From positions 2,221,713-2,285,712 of the forward strand of contig NZ_CP098252.1 in the NCBI RefSeq assembly GCF_027116575.1: a stretch of DNA of 64,000 bases. The letters run 5' to 3'. Below the pieces are notes generated by a model. That model did not search any database. It was not told where the DNA came from and saw only the letters and a list, made by a program, of their open reading frames with translations. Below are positions 40,735-51,868 of this stretch, one piece after another. A program made the translations under genes and the position numbers. Position 1 is the stretch's first letter, and each line of letters starts with the position of its first letter. Origin of the DNA: Oxalobacter aliiformigenes. GTDB taxonomy: Bacteria > Pseudomonadota > Gammaproteobacteria > Burkholderiales > Burkholderiaceae_D.

Positions 40735-41868
40735 TCAAACCTCTTCTATTTCATATAGGAGACGATACTGTCGCATGGCATACCGGTCTGTCATACCGGC
40801 AATATAGTCGGCGATTTTTCTCGCCTTTTCATATCCCTCCCTGCTCGCCGAACGATATTCCGGCGCCAATAATTGGGGTTCCGCCATAAAAATCGAGAAA
40901 AGACGATGCACAATACGGCGCGCCTTGCTGGTCATACGATTAACCTGATAATGCCGATACAGATTTTCAAAAAGGAATTTTTTCAACGAGCGGGATTTTT
41001 CGGTCATATCGTCCGAAAAAGCGATCAAAGGCATGGCATTGCGAACATCCTCGACCGATTTCGGATCAATTTCCCTTATCCGTTCCAGTGAAGTCTGTGT
41101 CAAATCAAGGATCAATGTGCCGATCATTCTCCGGATAGTTTCATGAATGGCTCTTCGTTCGGTAATTCCGGGCATGGCACGCTGGACTTCCGTCCAGAAT
41201 CCGGCAAACAGATCAACATCCTTCAGTTGTCTGATTGAAAGGAGCCCGGAACGCAAGCCATCGTCGACATCATGATTGTTATAAGCGATTTCATCGGCCA
41301 CATTGGCCAGTTGCGCTTCCAGTGAAGGCTGTTTGCCTTCAAGAAAACGCCGTCCGAGATCCCCCAGTTTTTCCGCAGCCTCCACGGAACAATGTTTTAG
41401 AATACCCTCCCGGGTTTCATAAGTCAGGTTGAGTCCGTCGAACATGCCATACCGTTCTTCCAGGACATCCACAACCCGCAGGCTCTGCAAATTATGTTCA
41501 AACCCGCCATAATCCGCCATACAGGCATTCAGAGCATCCTGTCCGGCATGCCCGAATGGCGTATGTCCCAGATCGTGGGCAAGAGAAATGGCTTCCGTCA
41601 GATCCTCGTTCAGGGACAAATTACGTGCAACAGACCGTGCAATCTGCGCTACTTCGATACTGTGTGTCAACCGTGTCCTGAACAGATCGCCCTCATGATT
41701 GACAAATACCTGGGTTTTATATTCCAGCCGTCTGAAAGCCCCGGAATGCACAATCCGGTCACGGTCACGTTGATATTCCGTACGTGACAAATCCACCGGT
41801 TCAACGTATTGGCGTCCTCGCGAATCACGAGGATCGGAAGCGTAAACAGCCAGTTCCGGACGACTCAC
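40735..41868 (-). CDS. dgt: Deoxyguanosinetriphosphate triphosphohydrolase-like protein
   Basis: HD-domain dNTPase, 377 residues. Motifs: [13 protein letters not shown] (first His) near residue 65, [14 protein letters not shown] (HD pair) near residue 97, and [16 protein letters not shown]. Follows aroB on the same strand, the usual betaproteobacterial order. Confidence 0.95.
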   Translation of the reverse strand: MSRPELAVYASDPRDSRGRQYVEPVDLSRTEYQRDRDRIVHSGAFRRLEYKTQVFVNHEGDLFRTRLTHSIEVAQIARSVARNLSLNEDLTEAISLAHDLGHTPFGHAGQDALNACMADYGGFEHNLQSLRVVDVLEERYGMFDGLNLTYETREGILKHCSVEAAEKLGDLGRRFLEGKQPSLEAQLANVADEIAYNNHDVDDGLRSGLLSIRQLKDVDLFAGFWTEVQRAMPGITERRAIHETIRRMIGTLILDLTQTSLERIREIDPKSVEDVRNAMPLIAFSDDMTEKSRSLKKFLFENLYRHYQVNRMTSKARRIVHRLFSIFMAEPQLLAPEYRSASREGYEKARKIADYIAGMTDRYAMRQYRLLYEIEEV

Positions 41869-41900
41869 CCGTTTTTTCTCCTTTCAGACTACTGTTTTGG

Positions 41901-43580
41901 TTAACCCGGTGCCGTATTGTCGGTCAATGTGGCATGCAGCAGTTCGGCTGGGACCTTGGTCACCACCGCATCACCGAGCGCTTTCAGCAATACAAACTGG
42001 ATTTCACCGCCAACATTCTTTTTGTCCACCTGCATCAGTTCAATCCACCGGTCCATTCCCAATGCAGGTGCGACAATCGGCAAACCCGCCCTTTCCACCA
42101 GGCCCCGGATACGTTTCCTGGCTTCCTCATCAAGCCACCCCATACGGCACGACAAATCCGCGGCCACAACCATGCCGCATCCGACCGCTTCGCCATGAAG
42201 CCATTCGCCATATCCAAGTCCTGCTTCAATGGCATGTCCGAAAGTATGGCCGAAATTGAGTATCGCTCTCAAACCGGTACTCTCGCGTTCATCTTGCCGC
42301 ACGATATCTGCCTTGATTTCACAGGAACGCCGGATTGCATAAGCCAGCGCCTCACTGTCACGGGCGAGCAATTTTTCCATATTCTTTTCCAGCCATTGAA
42401 AAAAAGCGGCATCGACAATGGCGCCATACTTGATCACCTCGGCAAGACCGGCAACCAACTCCCTGTCGTGCAGGGTATTTAAAGTCGTCGTATCCGCTAT
42501 GACCGCCTCAGGCTGATAAAAGGCTCCGATCATATTTTTCCCCAGAGGATGATTAATCCCTGTTTTACCGCCTACTGAAGAATCCACCTCTGCGAGAAGT
42601 GTCGTGGGAACCTGGACAAAAGATACCCCTCTCATGAAACTGGCAGCGGCATACCCTGTCAAGTCGCCGATAACCCCTCCACCCAGAGCGACAAGTGTCG
42701 TCTTCCGATCAGACTTGTTCTCCATCAGGAAATCAAAGATCTTCATGAGACTTTCCCAGTTTTTTTCCTTTTCTCCATCCGGCAGGATCAATGACGAGAC
42801 ATCCTTGCCCGCTTCTTTCAGGGAATGCGTCAGCCTGTCCAGGTAAAGGGGAGCCACGACGGTATTGGTAATGATGACGATGCGCTGTCCACGAATCGTT
42901 CTGGCAAGTAAGCGGACATCCCGTAACAGGTCTGTTCCGATTTCAATTGGATAGCTGCGTTCTCCAAGATCGACCTTAAGACGGGAATGACTGGGTTTCA
43001 TAATGACAATATCTTTCTTCACTTGGTTACTCGGACGTTTTCTCTGTTTTCTAGACGAATTTCCCTTCTGATAATTGGCCAACTGAGCGATTATCGACTG
43101 AACCATGGCATGTACGTTCGGTCTTCCGGTATCAACAATGATATCGGCAACTTCCCGATAAAGCGGTTCACGTTGTCTTGACAGTTCTTCAAGCTTTTTC
43201 CTTCTGTTTTCTGTCTGAAGCAGGGGACGACTTTTATCATGCATCGTTCTTTGAAGGATATTGCTGACACTGGCCCGCAAATAGATAACCGTACCCCTCG
43301 ATTTGAGATGCTTCCTGTTTTCAGGATGAATAACTGCGCCCCCTCCCGTAGCAAGAACCACACCGGTTTGTCCTGTCAGATCTTTTATTGTTTCGACCTC
43401 ACGACGCCTGAAACTTTCCTCACCTTCGATTTCGAATATCCAGGAAATTGTTGCCCCCGTACGCGATTCGATTTCATGATCAGAATCAACGAACTTCAAT
43501 CCCAACCGCTTTGCCAGCAAACGGCCAACAGTCGTTTTGCCTGATCCCATCAGGCCAACGAGAAAAATATTATGCTGCAT
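41901..43580 (-). CDS. aroKB: Fused shikimate kinase / 3-dehydroquinate synthase (AroK-AroB)
   Basis: One uninterrupted frame of 559 codons. Residues 1-175 are shikimate kinase: P-loop [12 protein letters not shown] near residue 9, DSDHEIE, and GGGAV. A lysine/arginine-rich linker (176-193) follows. Residues 194-559 are dehydroquinate synthase: [15 protein letters not shown] NAD region ([16 protein letters not shown]), [19 protein letters not shown], and metal ligands in [10 protein letters not shown]. AroB would normally start at Met194 (43001), which is preserved with only a weak AAGAAAGA upstream. The two enzymes act at steps 2 and 5 of the shikimate pathway. Confidence 0.92.
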   Translation of the reverse strand: MQHNIFLVGLMGSGKTTVGRLLAKRLGLKFVDSDHEIESRTGATISWIFEIEGEESFRRREVETIKDLTGQTGVVLATGGGAVIHPENRKHLKSRGTVIYLRASVSNILQRTMHDKSRPLLQTENRRKKLEELSRQREPLYREVADIIVDTGRPNVHAMVQSIIAQLANYQKGNSSRKQRKRPSNQVKKDIVIMKPSHSRLKVDLGERSYPIEIGTDLLRDVRLLARTIRGQRIVIITNTVVAPLYLDRLTHSLKEAGKDVSSLILPDGEKEKNWESLMKIFDFLMENKSDRKTTLVALGGGVIGDLTGYAAASFMRGVSFVQVPTTLLAEVDSSVGGKTGINHPLGKNMIGAFYQPEAVIADTTTLNTLHDRELVAGLAEVIKYGAIVDAAFFQWLEKNMEKLLARDSEALAYAIRRSCEIKADIVRQDERESTGLRAILNFGHTFGHAIEAGLGYGEWLHGEAVGCGMVVAADLSCRMGWLDEEARKRIRGLVERAGLPIVAPALGMDRWIELMQVDKKNVGGEIQFVLLKALGDAVVTKVPAELLHATLTDNTAPG

Positions 43581-43762
43581 AAGAAATAAATATCATTACT
43601 GTATAGCCGAATATATCAGATATGTACGCTTCCGATCCCTTTTTAGGATGCAATTCTCTGTACAATTTCTCTTTATATTCTGAAACAGTTATTTACATAT
43701 TTAAGTGCTAAGATTGCCGCTTTAAAGGATAATGCGCTTATTGCATTTTTTTGCTGAATAGC

Positions 43763-46138
43763 ATGTTTAACAAAAATCAGAACCCGGATCAGACCTCAAA
43801 CTCTCCCCGGAAGAAGTGGCTTGCCCGTCTTTTGGTCAGCTGTGCAGCTCTTGGCACTGGCGTAGTTTTAATCGGTGCACTCATTGTCATACTGGCGATG
43901 ACCCTGATTTATCCCAAACTGCCACCAATGGATCAGCTGACGGATTATCATCCGAAAATGCCCCTGCGCATTTACACGGCAGATCACGTACTGATGGGTG
44001 AATTCGGAGAGGAAAGACGCAACCTCGTCCGAATCAACAAAATTCCGGATATCATGAAAAAGGCTGTCCTGGCTATTGAAGACGATCGTTTTTACCAGCA
44101 TAGCGGTGTCGACTATATCGGCATTTTGCGTGCAGCCCTGCACAATCTGGTCAGCAACAACAGGCAAGGCGCTTCGACAATCACCCAACAGGTCGCCAGA
44201 AATTTTTTCCTGACAAGTGAGCAAACCTTCAAACGCAAATTGTACGAAGTTCTGCTGGCCTGGAAAATCGAAAGAACGCTGACCAAAGACCAGATTCTCG
44301 AAATTTATCTGAACCAGATCTATCTGGGACAGCGTGCTTTCGGTTTCGCTTCCGCCGCGCAGGTCTATTTCGGAAAACCCCTGCAGGACATTACCCTGGC
44401 TGAAGCAGCCATGCTCGCAGGGCTTCCCAAAGCACCTTCGGCCAATAATCCGATCACCAATCCGACTCGCGCCAAACAGCGTCAACAATATATTCTTCTC
44501 AGAATGAAACAACTCGGTTACGTCACCGATCAGGAATACGAGAAGGCAAAAAACGAAGAGATCAAAGTAAAAACAAGCCGCAACGAATTCAGCGTACATG
44601 CACAATATGTGGCAGAAATGGTCCGTATGATGGTATACGATCAATACAAGGACGAAACCTACACACGCGGGTTGAATGTCTATACAACCATTACACAAAA
44701 AGACCAGGAAGCCGCTTATCAGGCTGTCCGGCGCGGAGTAATGGACTACGACAAACGTCATGGATACCGCGGTCCGGAAGGATATATGGAAATCCCGGCA
44801 GCCAGGGACGCCATCGCTGACGCTATTGAGGATGAGCTTGCGAAATACCCGGACAGTGACGGTATCCTGAGTGCGGTTGTACTTGAGGCATCCCCGGGAA
44901 GAGTCCGGGCCGTTTTATCATCAGGCAACGAAATTTCCGTCACTGGAAACGGACTGAACTTCGCCGCTTCCGGTTTGACTTCCAATGCCGGCAGCAACAA
45001 ACAGATCCGGCGGGGCTCAATCATTCGGCTCGCCCAGGACATACAGGGAAACTGGAATATCGTTCAGATGCCACAGATCGAAGCCGCCTTCGTTTCTCTG
45101 AACCCGAATGACGGCGCCATAAAATCCTTGATAGGCGGATTTGATTTCACGCAAAAGAAATTCAATCATGTCACACAAGCATGGAGACAGCCCGGTTCGT
45201 CTTTCAAACCGTTCATCTACTCTGCCTCACTCGATAAAAACCTGGCTCCAGCCAGTATTATCAATGACGCCCCCGTATCGTTCAGTGGGCAGACAAACGG
45301 GCAAAACTGGACTCCGAAAAATTTCGATTCAAAATATGAGGGTCCAATAACCATGCGTCGCGGATTGATGAAATCCAAAAACATGATTTCAATTCAGATA
45401 CTGAATCAGATCGGCGCACAATATGGCCAGGAATTCATCACCCGATTTGGCTTTGATCCCGACAAAAATCCGCCTTATCTGACATTGGCACTGGGGGCCG
45501 GGTCCGTCACACCGCTACAGATGGCTACGGCTTATTCTGTCTTTGCCAATGGCGGCTATAAAATCAGACCGTATATCATTTCCCATATCACCGATTCCGA
45601 CGGAAAAATACTCTCCCAGGCACGTCCGGAAAAAGCCGGAGATGAAAGCAACCGGGTAATTGACGCCCGTAATGCTTTCATTATGGACACGCTGTTAAAG
45701 GATGTTGTCAGGGGAGGTACCGCAGCACGGGCCAATATCCTAAATCGTCCCGATCTGGCAGGCAAAACGGGAACGACAAACGATTCGATCGATGCATGGT
45801 TCGCAGGTTACCAGCCCAGTCTGGTCGCCGTGGCATGGCTTGGCTTCGATCAGCCGCGCAACATGGGCGGTCGTGAAACGGGCAGCGCGCTGGCACTTCC
45901 TGTCTGGATCAGCTACATGCAAAAAACGCTTTCCGGAATTCCTGTGGAAATGAAATCCCCACCGGCAGGGGTTATCTATGAAAACGGCGATTACTATTAC
46001 ACAGAAGCCCCGCCCGGCAAAATCGTAACCAATATCGGAGTTGGACAAAAAGACTACGAAAAAATCTACGAAACGGAAAACAATAACGTCAAGGATGAAA
46101 TATTTGCCGATCGTTCTTCCGGCATGCTTCCAGACTGA
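43763..46138 (+). CDS. mrcA: Penicillin-binding protein 1A
   Basis: Bifunctional peptidoglycan glycosyltransferase/transpeptidase. 791 residues from ATG at 43763; a TTG four codons earlier is less likely. One N-terminal membrane anchor (residues about 26-50), GT51 domain (EDDRFYQHSGVDYIGI, GASTITQQVARN), and transpeptidase motifs SSFK, SKN and KTGTT. Divergent from aroKB with only about 180 bases between; the pilMNOPQ genes usual at this place are absent. Confidence 0.97.
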   Translation: MFNKNQNPDQTSNSPRKKWLARLLVSCAALGTGVVLIGALIVILAMTLIYPKLPPMDQLTDYHPKMPLRIYTADHVLMGEFGEERRNLVRINKIPDIMKKAVLAIEDDRFYQHSGVDYIGILRAALHNLVSNNRQGASTITQQVARNFFLTSEQTFKRKLYEVLLAWKIERTLTKDQILEIYLNQIYLGQRAFGFASAAQVYFGKPLQDITLAEAAMLAGLPKAPSANNPITNPTRAKQRQQYILLRMKQLGYVTDQEYEKAKNEEIKVKTSRNEFSVHAQYVAEMVRMMVYDQYKDETYTRGLNVYTTITQKDQEAAYQAVRRGVMDYDKRHGYRGPEGYMEIPAARDAIADAIEDELAKYPDSDGILSAVVLEASPGRVRAVLSSGNEISVTGNGLNFAASGLTSNAGSNKQIRRGSIIRLAQDIQGNWNIVQMPQIEAAFVSLNPNDGAIKSLIGGFDFTQKKFNHVTQAWRQPGSSFKPFIYSASLDKNLAPASIINDAPVSFSGQTNGQNWTPKNFDSKYEGPITMRRGLMKSKNMISIQILNQIGAQYGQEFITRFGFDPDKNPPYLTLALGAGSVTPLQMATAYSVFANGGYKIRPYIISHITDSDGKILSQARPEKAGDESNRVIDARNAFIMDTLLKDVVRGGTAARANILNRPDLAGKTGTTNDSIDAWFAGYQPSLVAVAWLGFDQPRNMGGRETGSALALPVWISYMQKTLSGIPVEMKSPPAGVIYENGDYYYTEAPPGKIVTNIGVGQKDYEKIYETENNNVKDEIFADRSSGMLPD

Positions 46139-46229
46139 TCAACGACTGGCGAACTCCGTTTTCGTCTCTTTGACATGTTACACTTCAATCCGTTTCGTAA
46201 TCCCATACAGGTCATTGGAAGATACAAAA

Positions 46230-46457
46230 ATGCGACGCAACCGATTTCGAATATGGTTCTTCAATTTCGTACTCACTATTTTACTTTGCTCCAGTTTGTG
46301 TGCCTGTGGTCAGAAAGGGGCGCTTATACTTCCGCCATCGGATACAACGCCGATGCCGGTAACCCCTCAGTCTTTCCCGGAACCTGAAACCGATGAACCC
46401 GAGTCAGAAAGAGCCCCTTTGGGCATTCTTCCTGGCAGTTTGCCGACATTACCCTGA
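46230..46457 (+). CDS. lptM: Small lipoprotein LptM (YifL family)
   Basis: 75 residues from ATG at 46230, with GGAAGA upstream. Lipoprotein signal ending LCACGQKGAL: the lipidated Cys is followed by the CGxKGxL motif of LptM, a lipoprotein that assists disulfide maturation of the LPS translocon LptDE. The rest is Pro/Glu-rich. Directly upstream of lysA, a conserved pairing in betaproteobacteria. Confidence 0.88.
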   Translation: MRRNRFRIWFFNFVLTILLCSSLCACGQKGALILPPSDTTPMPVTPQSFPEPETDEPESERAPLGILPGSLPTLP

Positions 46458-46462
46458 ACAAT

Positions 46463-47755
46463 ATGAAAACAGCTCAACACTTTTTCTACCAAAATGACAC
46501 GCTGACCGTTGACGGCGTACCACTTGACAAACTGGCCATGCAATATGGAACACCCCTTTATGTCTATTCCAAAGCGGCCTTGACCGAACATTTCCGTCAA
46601 TATGCCGATGTATGCAAACAGTTTGAAACTGACGATATTCACTCTCTTGTCTGTTATTCAGTCAAATCGAATTCCAATCTCGCCATATTGAACATCCTCG
46701 GTCGCGAGGGCGCTGGTTTCGATATTGTTTCTGGTGGTGAACTCCTGCGCGTGATCGCCGCCGGATGCGATTCCCGAAAAGTCATATTCTCAGGTGTCGG
46801 GAAAACGGCCAGCGAAATACGTCTCGCCCTCGAACATGACATTCTCTGTTTCAATGTCGAATCGTTTGCAGAACTTCGCCGGATTAATCGGATCGCAGCA
46901 GAGATGGGCAAAAAAGCCCGGGTTTCGTTCCGGGTCAACCCGAATGTCGATCCCAAAACACACCCTTATATTTCGACAGGACTGAAAGAAAACAAATTCG
47001 GCATTCCTTACGAAGAAGCACTTGCCGGCTATGAAGAAGCTGCCCGCATGCCCCACATCGAAGTAACCGGTATTGATTGTCATATCGGTTCCCAGTTGCT
47101 GGACGATGCGCCACTTCTTGAGGCACTGGACAAATTGATCGATCTCTTCGACCAACTAGCGCAAAAAGGAATCGAACTGAAGCATATCGACATCGGTGGC
47201 GGTATTGGAATCACTTACGATAATGAGATTCCCGTCGCCATTTCCGACTATCTCACTCGTATTTTCGGAAAAATAACAGCATGGAAAAACGCGAAATACC
47301 CTGGCCAATCCATTTCCATGATGTTTGAACCGGGACGTTCTATTTCAGGAAACGCCGGCCTGTTGCTCACCCAGGTCCAGTATCTCAAAACAAACTCGGA
47401 CAAGAATTTCGCCATCGTCGACGCCGCCATGAATGACCTGATGAGACCATCACTTTACGAGTCATGGCATACCGTTTTGTCCGTCGTAAAACGTCAGACT
47501 GAAACAAAAACCTACGATATTGTCGGCCCTATCTGCGAGTCGGGAGACTGGCTCGCCCGCCAGAGAACACTTTCCATCGAAACAGATGATCTTCTTGCCA
47601 TTATGAGTGCAGGTGCATACGGTATGGCCATGTCTTCCAATTACAATACCCGGGGGCGAGCTGCCGAAATACTGATAGACGATAAAAAAGCATATCTCAT
47701 TCGCAAAAGAGAGCGTCCCGAAGAACTTTATGCACTGGAAACCATCATATCTTAA
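46463..47755 (+). CDS. lysA: Diaminopimelate decarboxylase
   Basis: Last step of lysine synthesis. 430 residues, PLP-dependent fold type III. The PLP lysine is in [12 protein letters not shown] near residue 72; other marks are [14 protein letters not shown] and ICESGDWLA (Cys of the neighbouring active site). Starts 6 bases after lptM. Confidence 0.97.
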   Translation: MKTAQHFFYQNDTLTVDGVPLDKLAMQYGTPLYVYSKAALTEHFRQYADVCKQFETDDIHSLVCYSVKSNSNLAILNILGREGAGFDIVSGGELLRVIAAGCDSRKVIFSGVGKTASEIRLALEHDILCFNVESFAELRRINRIAAEMGKKARVSFRVNPNVDPKTHPYISTGLKENKFGIPYEEALAGYEEAARMPHIEVTGIDCHIGSQLLDDAPLLEALDKLIDLFDQLAQKGIELKHIDIGGGIGITYDNEIPVAISDYLTRIFGKITAWKNAKYPGQSISMMFEPGRSISGNAGLLLTQVQYLKTNSDKNFAIVDAAMNDLMRPSLYESWHTVLSVVKRQTETKTYDIVGPICESGDWLARQRTLSIETDDLLAIMSAGAYGMAMSSNYNTRGRAAEILIDDKKAYLIRKRERPEELYALETIIS

Positions 47756-47823
47756 ATTTCCGCTACACCTTTTTATTAACTGAATCAGATATATTCAATA
47801 TCTTTTTCTTGTCCGGAAAAGAA

Positions 47824-48516
47824 ATGACAAAACTCTGGCAGGCACGTTTTTACAAGACGGCAAATCATCTGCGTGATTTGCCGAAACTTGACGTACCGGA
47901 AATTGCATTTGTGGGCCGGTCCAACGCCGGAAAATCCTCCGCTATTAATATTCTGTGCAATCAAAAAAGTCTTGCATATGCATCAAAAACCCCGGGACGT
48001 ACCCAACATATCAATTTTTTTTCCGTGGGAGGTGCACATGTCGCCCAGCATCGGCATGATCCTGTAGACGAAAAGAAGATCGAATTGTTTCTGGTGGATC
48101 TGCCTGGATATGGTTATGCACAAGTATCCGGTTCTGCAAAAAATCACTGGCAAAAACTCCTGAGCGATTATCTGATAACCCGTCCACAGTTAAAAGGTCT
48201 GATCCTTGTTATGGATTCAAGACATCCTTTCCAGCCACTGGATGTTGATCTGCTGGAATGGTTCGCCATCACAGGAAAACCGGTCCATTGCCTGCTTACC
48301 AAGGCAGACAAACTGAATCGGAGGGAATCAACCGACTCACTGAAACAGACCGATACCATTTTGAAAAGTTATATTGATGAAAGCGGAAAACCGTTTTCTT
48401 TTTCCGCCCAGCTTTTCTCATCGACAAAACGTCTCGGACTTGAAACAGCTACAGCATTTATTTTGAATCTGGCAGACCAGACAACGGTTCCCCCGCAAAA
48501 TGAATCCTCACAATAA
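47824..48516 (+). CDS. engB: Ribosome biogenesis GTPase EngB (YihA/YsxC)
   Basis: Essential GTPase of 50S assembly. 230 residues from ATG at 47824, with GGAAAAG upstream. G1 GRSNAGKSS near residue 32, G2 [12 protein letters not shown]3 DLPGYGYA, G4 TKADK. It carries an insertion of about 15 residues ([15 protein letters not shown]) before G3, seen in related betaproteobacteria. Confidence 0.96.
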   Translation: MTKLWQARFYKTANHLRDLPKLDVPEIAFVGRSNAGKSSAINILCNQKSLAYASKTPGRTQHINFFSVGGAHVAQHRHDPVDEKKIELFLVDLPGYGYAQVSGSAKNHWQKLLSDYLITRPQLKGLILVMDSRHPFQPLDVDLLEWFAITGKPVHCLLTKADKLNRRESTDSLKQTDTILKSYIDESGKPFSFSAQLFSSTKRLGLETATAFILNLADQTTVPPQNESSQ

Positions 48517-48559
48517 ATCTTCAATACATTAACAAACGGAAAATCCGATTTGCAGCAAG

Positions 48560-49186
48560 ATGACGAAAGAAATCTCGTATGGTCAGGAAATATTCAGAAA
48601 AACCATTCATTTAAGTTCCCTCTGGATGGTCGTTTCTATCGCCCTTTTCCCGAAATGGTTCAACATCGCCCTCTTCGCTTTTCTGCTCGTATCAACCATA
48701 TTGGTTGAATATGGAAATCATCGTAAATGGCGACTGTTTACGCTTACCTATGGTTCTCTTTTCAACCGGATATTGCGCGAGAAGGAAACACAGGAAAAAT
48801 TCCACTTAAGTGGCGCCCCCTACGTCATCGCCGCCGCTTTGATGGTTACCATTATTTTTCCCAAAATCATTGCGATGACCGCTTTGTCCGTCATGCTCAT
48901 CGGAGACACCGGTGCCGCACTTGTCGGCAGAAAGCTGGGCAAGCATAAAATCAATCTGGGAACAAAAAGCATCGAAGGCAGTATCGCTTTCTGGCTCTTC
49001 TCGACGGTTGTTCTTTTGTTCTTCTATTTCATTTATCACCAGCCCCCATCATTTCTCCTTTTCGGCTTTGCCGGCATAATCGGCGCCACCTTCGCCGAAA
49101 TTTATGAAAACAGAATCCGTCTGGACGACAACTTCTCCATCCCTCTGGTTGTCGGTCTGTTTCTGTGCCTGTCTGTCTGGTTATAG
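48560..49186 (+). CDS. CTP-dependent polyprenol/dolichol kinase-like membrane protein
   Basis: 208 residues, about six or seven membrane segments. It has the hallmarks of the SEC59/DGK1/VTE5 family: RKTIH near residue 13, IGDTGAALVGRKLGKHK, GTKSIEGSIAFW, and DDNFSIPL near the C-terminus. Eukaryotic members use CTP to phosphorylate dolichol, diacylglycerol or phytol. The substrate in bacteria is unknown; undecaprenol or diacylglycerol are plausible. Downstream of engB, same strand. Confidence 0.82.
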   Translation: MTKEISYGQEIFRKTIHLSSLWMVVSIALFPKWFNIALFAFLLVSTILVEYGNHRKWRLFTLTYGSLFNRILREKETQEKFHLSGAPYVIAAALMVTIIFPKIIAMTALSVMLIGDTGAALVGRKLGKHKINLGTKSIEGSIAFWLFSTVVLLFFYFIYHQPPSFLLFGFAGIIGATFAEIYENRIRLDDNFSIPLVVGLFLCLSVWL

Positions 49187-49197
49187 ACAGACAGTTT

Positions 49198-49524
49198 TCA
49201 GGACTCCAGCCGGATTTCGTCATTCATCCATTTCAGATACGGTCCCAATCCATTGAGAATCGGTACAGAAATGATTTCCGGAACATCATAGGGATGAATC
49301 GACAGAATCGTTTTTTCTACCTCACTATACTTTTCACTGACCGTCTTGATCGTCAGATTCCATTCCGTTGCCTTCTCTACACTCCCCTGCCACCGGTAAA
49401 CCGATTGTATTGGTTCCCCCCAACTAACGCAGGCGGCAAGTTTTTTCTGAATCAAAGCCTCACTTATCCTGTCGGCGATACCGGAATCCGGTACGGTACA
49501 AAAAACGAGAATCGGTTTCGTCAT
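49198..49524 (-). CDS. cutA: Divalent cation tolerance protein CutA
   Basis: 108 residues, trimeric ferredoxin-like fold. Typical marks: CTVPDSGIADRISEALIQKKLAACVS at the N-terminus (start of the family pattern), YRWQGSVE, and HPYDVPEIISVPI. Linked genetically to copper tolerance in E. coli, but its role is not settled. Convergent with the kinase-like gene. Confidence 0.95.
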   Translation of the reverse strand: MTKPILVFCTVPDSGIADRISEALIQKKLAACVSWGEPIQSVYRWQGSVEKATEWNLTIKTVSEKYSEVEKTILSIHPYDVPEIISVPILNGLGPYLKWMNDEIRLES

Positions 49525-49600
49525 ACATTTTTTCCATCATGCAAAATGGCTCAATAAACAACAGCACCCACTGCGAACTACAGGTATTTTAAGTGACAAT

Positions 49601-49630
49601 AAAAAAGCCGGAAAATTTTCCGGCTTTTTT
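49601..49630. terminator. Terminator of the ribosomal alpha operon
   Basis: Perfect 30-base palindrome AAAAAAGCCGGAAAA / TTTTCCGGCTTTTTT, 18 bases after the rplQ stop. Symmetric, so it can also stop transcripts from the other side. Confidence 0.95.
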
Positions 49631-49648
49631 AAATGCAAGGTGAAAACC

Positions 49649-50038
49649 TTATTTAGCTTCCGCTTCCGGCTTTTCTTCCTGCGGTCTGTCCATCAGTTCG
49701 ACATAAGCCATTGGCGCATTGTCTCCCAAACGGAAACCCATTTTCAGAATGCGGAGATACCCGCCATTGCGATTTGCAAACCTAGGCCCCAGTTCATTAA
49801 ACAGTTTTACAACGATTTCACGATCACGCAATCTGTTGAAAGCCAGACGTTTGTTGGCAACAGTATTGGTCTTACCCAAGGTAATGATAGGTTCGACAAC
49901 ACGACGCAATTCTTTTGCCTTCGGCAATGTTGTCTTGATCGCTTCATGACGGAGCAAAGAAACCGTCATATTACGGAGCATGGCAAGACGGTGTGACGAA
50001 GTACGGTTGAGTTTTCTCAAACCATGACGATGACGCAT
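49649..50038 (-). CDS. rplQ: 50S ribosomal protein L17
   Basis: 129 residues. N-terminus [20 protein letters not shown] is diagnostic for L17, a protein near the polypeptide exit. The C-terminus is acidic (EEKPEAEAK). Last gene of the alpha operon, after rpoA. Confidence 0.98.
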   Translation of the reverse strand: MRHRHGLRKLNRTSSHRLAMLRNMTVSLLRHEAIKTTLPKAKELRRVVEPIITLGKTNTVANKRLAFNRLRDREIVVKLFNELGPRFANRNGGYLRILKMGFRLGDNAPMAYVELMDRPQEEKPEAEAK

Positions 50039-50109
50039 GATAATTTCCTTATAAATCTTATTGATCCGGCTCTTCTATCAGTCAGGACTGCGGGCCGGTT
50101 TTGTTAAAA

Positions 50110-51087
50110 TTATTTTTCAAATCCGGCAGGCGGCCAGTTATCCAGACGCATACCTAAAGTCAAACCACGAGAAGCCAGAACTTCCTTGATTTCATTTAAC
50201 GACTTGCGGCCAAGATTAGGTGTCTTCAGCAATTCATTTTCACTGCGCTGGATAAGGTCGCCAATGTAATTGATATTTTCAGCTTTCAGACAATTTGCCG
50301 AACGAACGGTCAACTCCAGATCATCTACCGGACGCAGCAATATCGGATCAACGGCCGGAACCTGTGTCAATGCCTCCGAAGTGGTTTCCGTTCCTTCCAG
50401 AGCAGCAAATACACTCAACTGGTCAACCAGAATACGTGCCGACTGGCGAATGGCTTCTTCTGCCGTAATAACGCCATTCGTTTCGATATTGATAATCAAT
50501 TTATCCAGATCGGTACGTTGCTCGACACGTGCCGACTCTACCGAATAGGAAACCCGACGGACAGGAGAAAAAGAAGCATCTAGAATGATGCGGCCAATTG
50601 TCTTGTTCACGTCTTCAGAGAGTCTTCTTACATTTCCCGGGACATATCCGCGACCTTTTTCAACCTTGATCTGCATATCGAGCTTGCCGTTATCCGCCAG
50701 ATTGGCAATGACATGCTCAGGATTGATCACTTCAACATCATGAGGCAATTCGATATCTGCAGCCGTTGCAACACCCGGCCCCGATTTTTTCAGTGTCAGC
50801 GTAATCGAATCGCGATTGTGCAATTTGAAAACAACACCTTTCAGATTCAGAAGAAGATCAACCACATCCTCCTGAACACCATCCAGCGTTGAATATTCAT
50901 GAACGACACCGGCAATGGTTACTTCGGTTGGCGCGTATCCCGTCATCGATGAAAGGAGCACACGTCTCAAGGCATTGCCGAGTGTGTGTCCATAACCGCG
51001 CTCAAACGGTTCCATTTCGACAATGGAGCGTCCGCCACCCAACGATTCAACGTTGATAATACGCGGTTTAAGAAAATTGTTTTGCAT
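50110..51087 (-). CDS. rpoA: RNA polymerase alpha subunit
   Basis: 325 residues. N-terminal dimerisation domain ([21 protein letters not shown]) and C-terminal DNA/activator-binding domain ([20 protein letters not shown]). In the alpha operon between rpsD and rplQ. Confidence 0.99.
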   Translation of the reverse strand: MQNNFLKPRIINVESLGGGRSIVEMEPFERGYGHTLGNALRRVLLSSMTGYAPTEVTIAGVVHEYSTLDGVQEDVVDLLLNLKGVVFKLHNRDSITLTLKKSGPGVATAADIELPHDVEVINPEHVIANLADNGKLDMQIKVEKGRGYVPGNVRRLSEDVNKTIGRIILDASFSPVRRVSYSVESARVEQRTDLDKLIINIETNGVITAEEAIRQSARILVDQLSVFAALEGTETTSEALTQVPAVDPILLRPVDDLELTVRSANCLKAENINYIGDLIQRSENELLKTPNLGRKSLNEIKEVLASRGLTLGMRLDNWPPAGFEK

Positions 51088-51154
51088 AATATGTCCTTTT
51101 CAATACCCTTGGCTCGTTACACCAATAAGGCTGATGGCACTGATAATGCTGTAA

Positions 51155-51778
51155 TTAACGTGAATACAATTCAATGATCAACGATTCATTGACATCGTTG
51201 GCAAACTCGCTGCGATCCGGAATACGTTTGAATACGCCTTCCATTTTCTTTGAATCCACGGAGACCCAGTCGGCAATGCCGATCTGCTCGGCCAAAGACA
51301 GGGATTCAATGATACGGTTTTGTTTTTTGGCTTTTTCACGAATGGTAATGACGTCTTCCGGCTTGACCAGATAAGACGGAATGTTGACGACCTTGCCATT
51401 GACCATCAAAGCCTGATGGCTGACCAGCTGACGGCTTTCAGCACGTGTCGAGCCGAATCCCATACGATAAACAACATTGTCCAGCCGGGATTCAAGCAAC
51501 TGCATCAGATTGTCACCGGTATTACCTTTTCTGCGTTCTGCTTCTGCAAAGTAACGACGGAACTGCTTCTCCAGAATTCCATACATCCGCTTGACTTTCT
51601 GCTTTTCACGCAGCTGATTTCCATAGTCGGATGTACGGGCGCCCGATTTCATGCCATGCTGGCCAGGCTTTACATCCAGTTTGCATTTGGAATCAAGAGA
51701 CCGTCTGGCGCTCTTGAGGAACAGGTCGGTACCTTCACGACGTGAAAGCTTGGCTTTTGGTCCGATATAGCGTGCCAC
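51155..51778 (-). CDS. rpsD: 30S ribosomal protein S4
   Basis: 207 residues. Starts [19 protein letters not shown]; the S4 RNA-binding domain is centred on [20 protein letters not shown]. No zinc cysteines. S4 is the known translational repressor of the alpha operon in E. coli; whether it acts so here is not visible. Confidence 0.98.
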   Translation of the reverse strand: MARYIGPKAKLSRREGTDLFLKSARRSLDSKCKLDVKPGQHGMKSGARTSDYGNQLREKQKVKRMYGILEKQFRRYFAEAERRKGNTGDNLMQLLESRLDNVVYRMGFGSTRAESRQLVSHQALMVNGKVVNIPSYLVKPEDVITIREKAKKQNRIIESLSLAEQIGIADWVSVDSKKMEGVFKRIPDRSEFANDVNESLIIELYSR

Positions 51779-51868
51779 AATATTTCCTTTTCAATAATTA
51801 GTTGACGCCCCAAATCAGGCGCAAGTTATATCTCTAGTGATATAACAGTGGTCTTCGTTATTCTGAAA

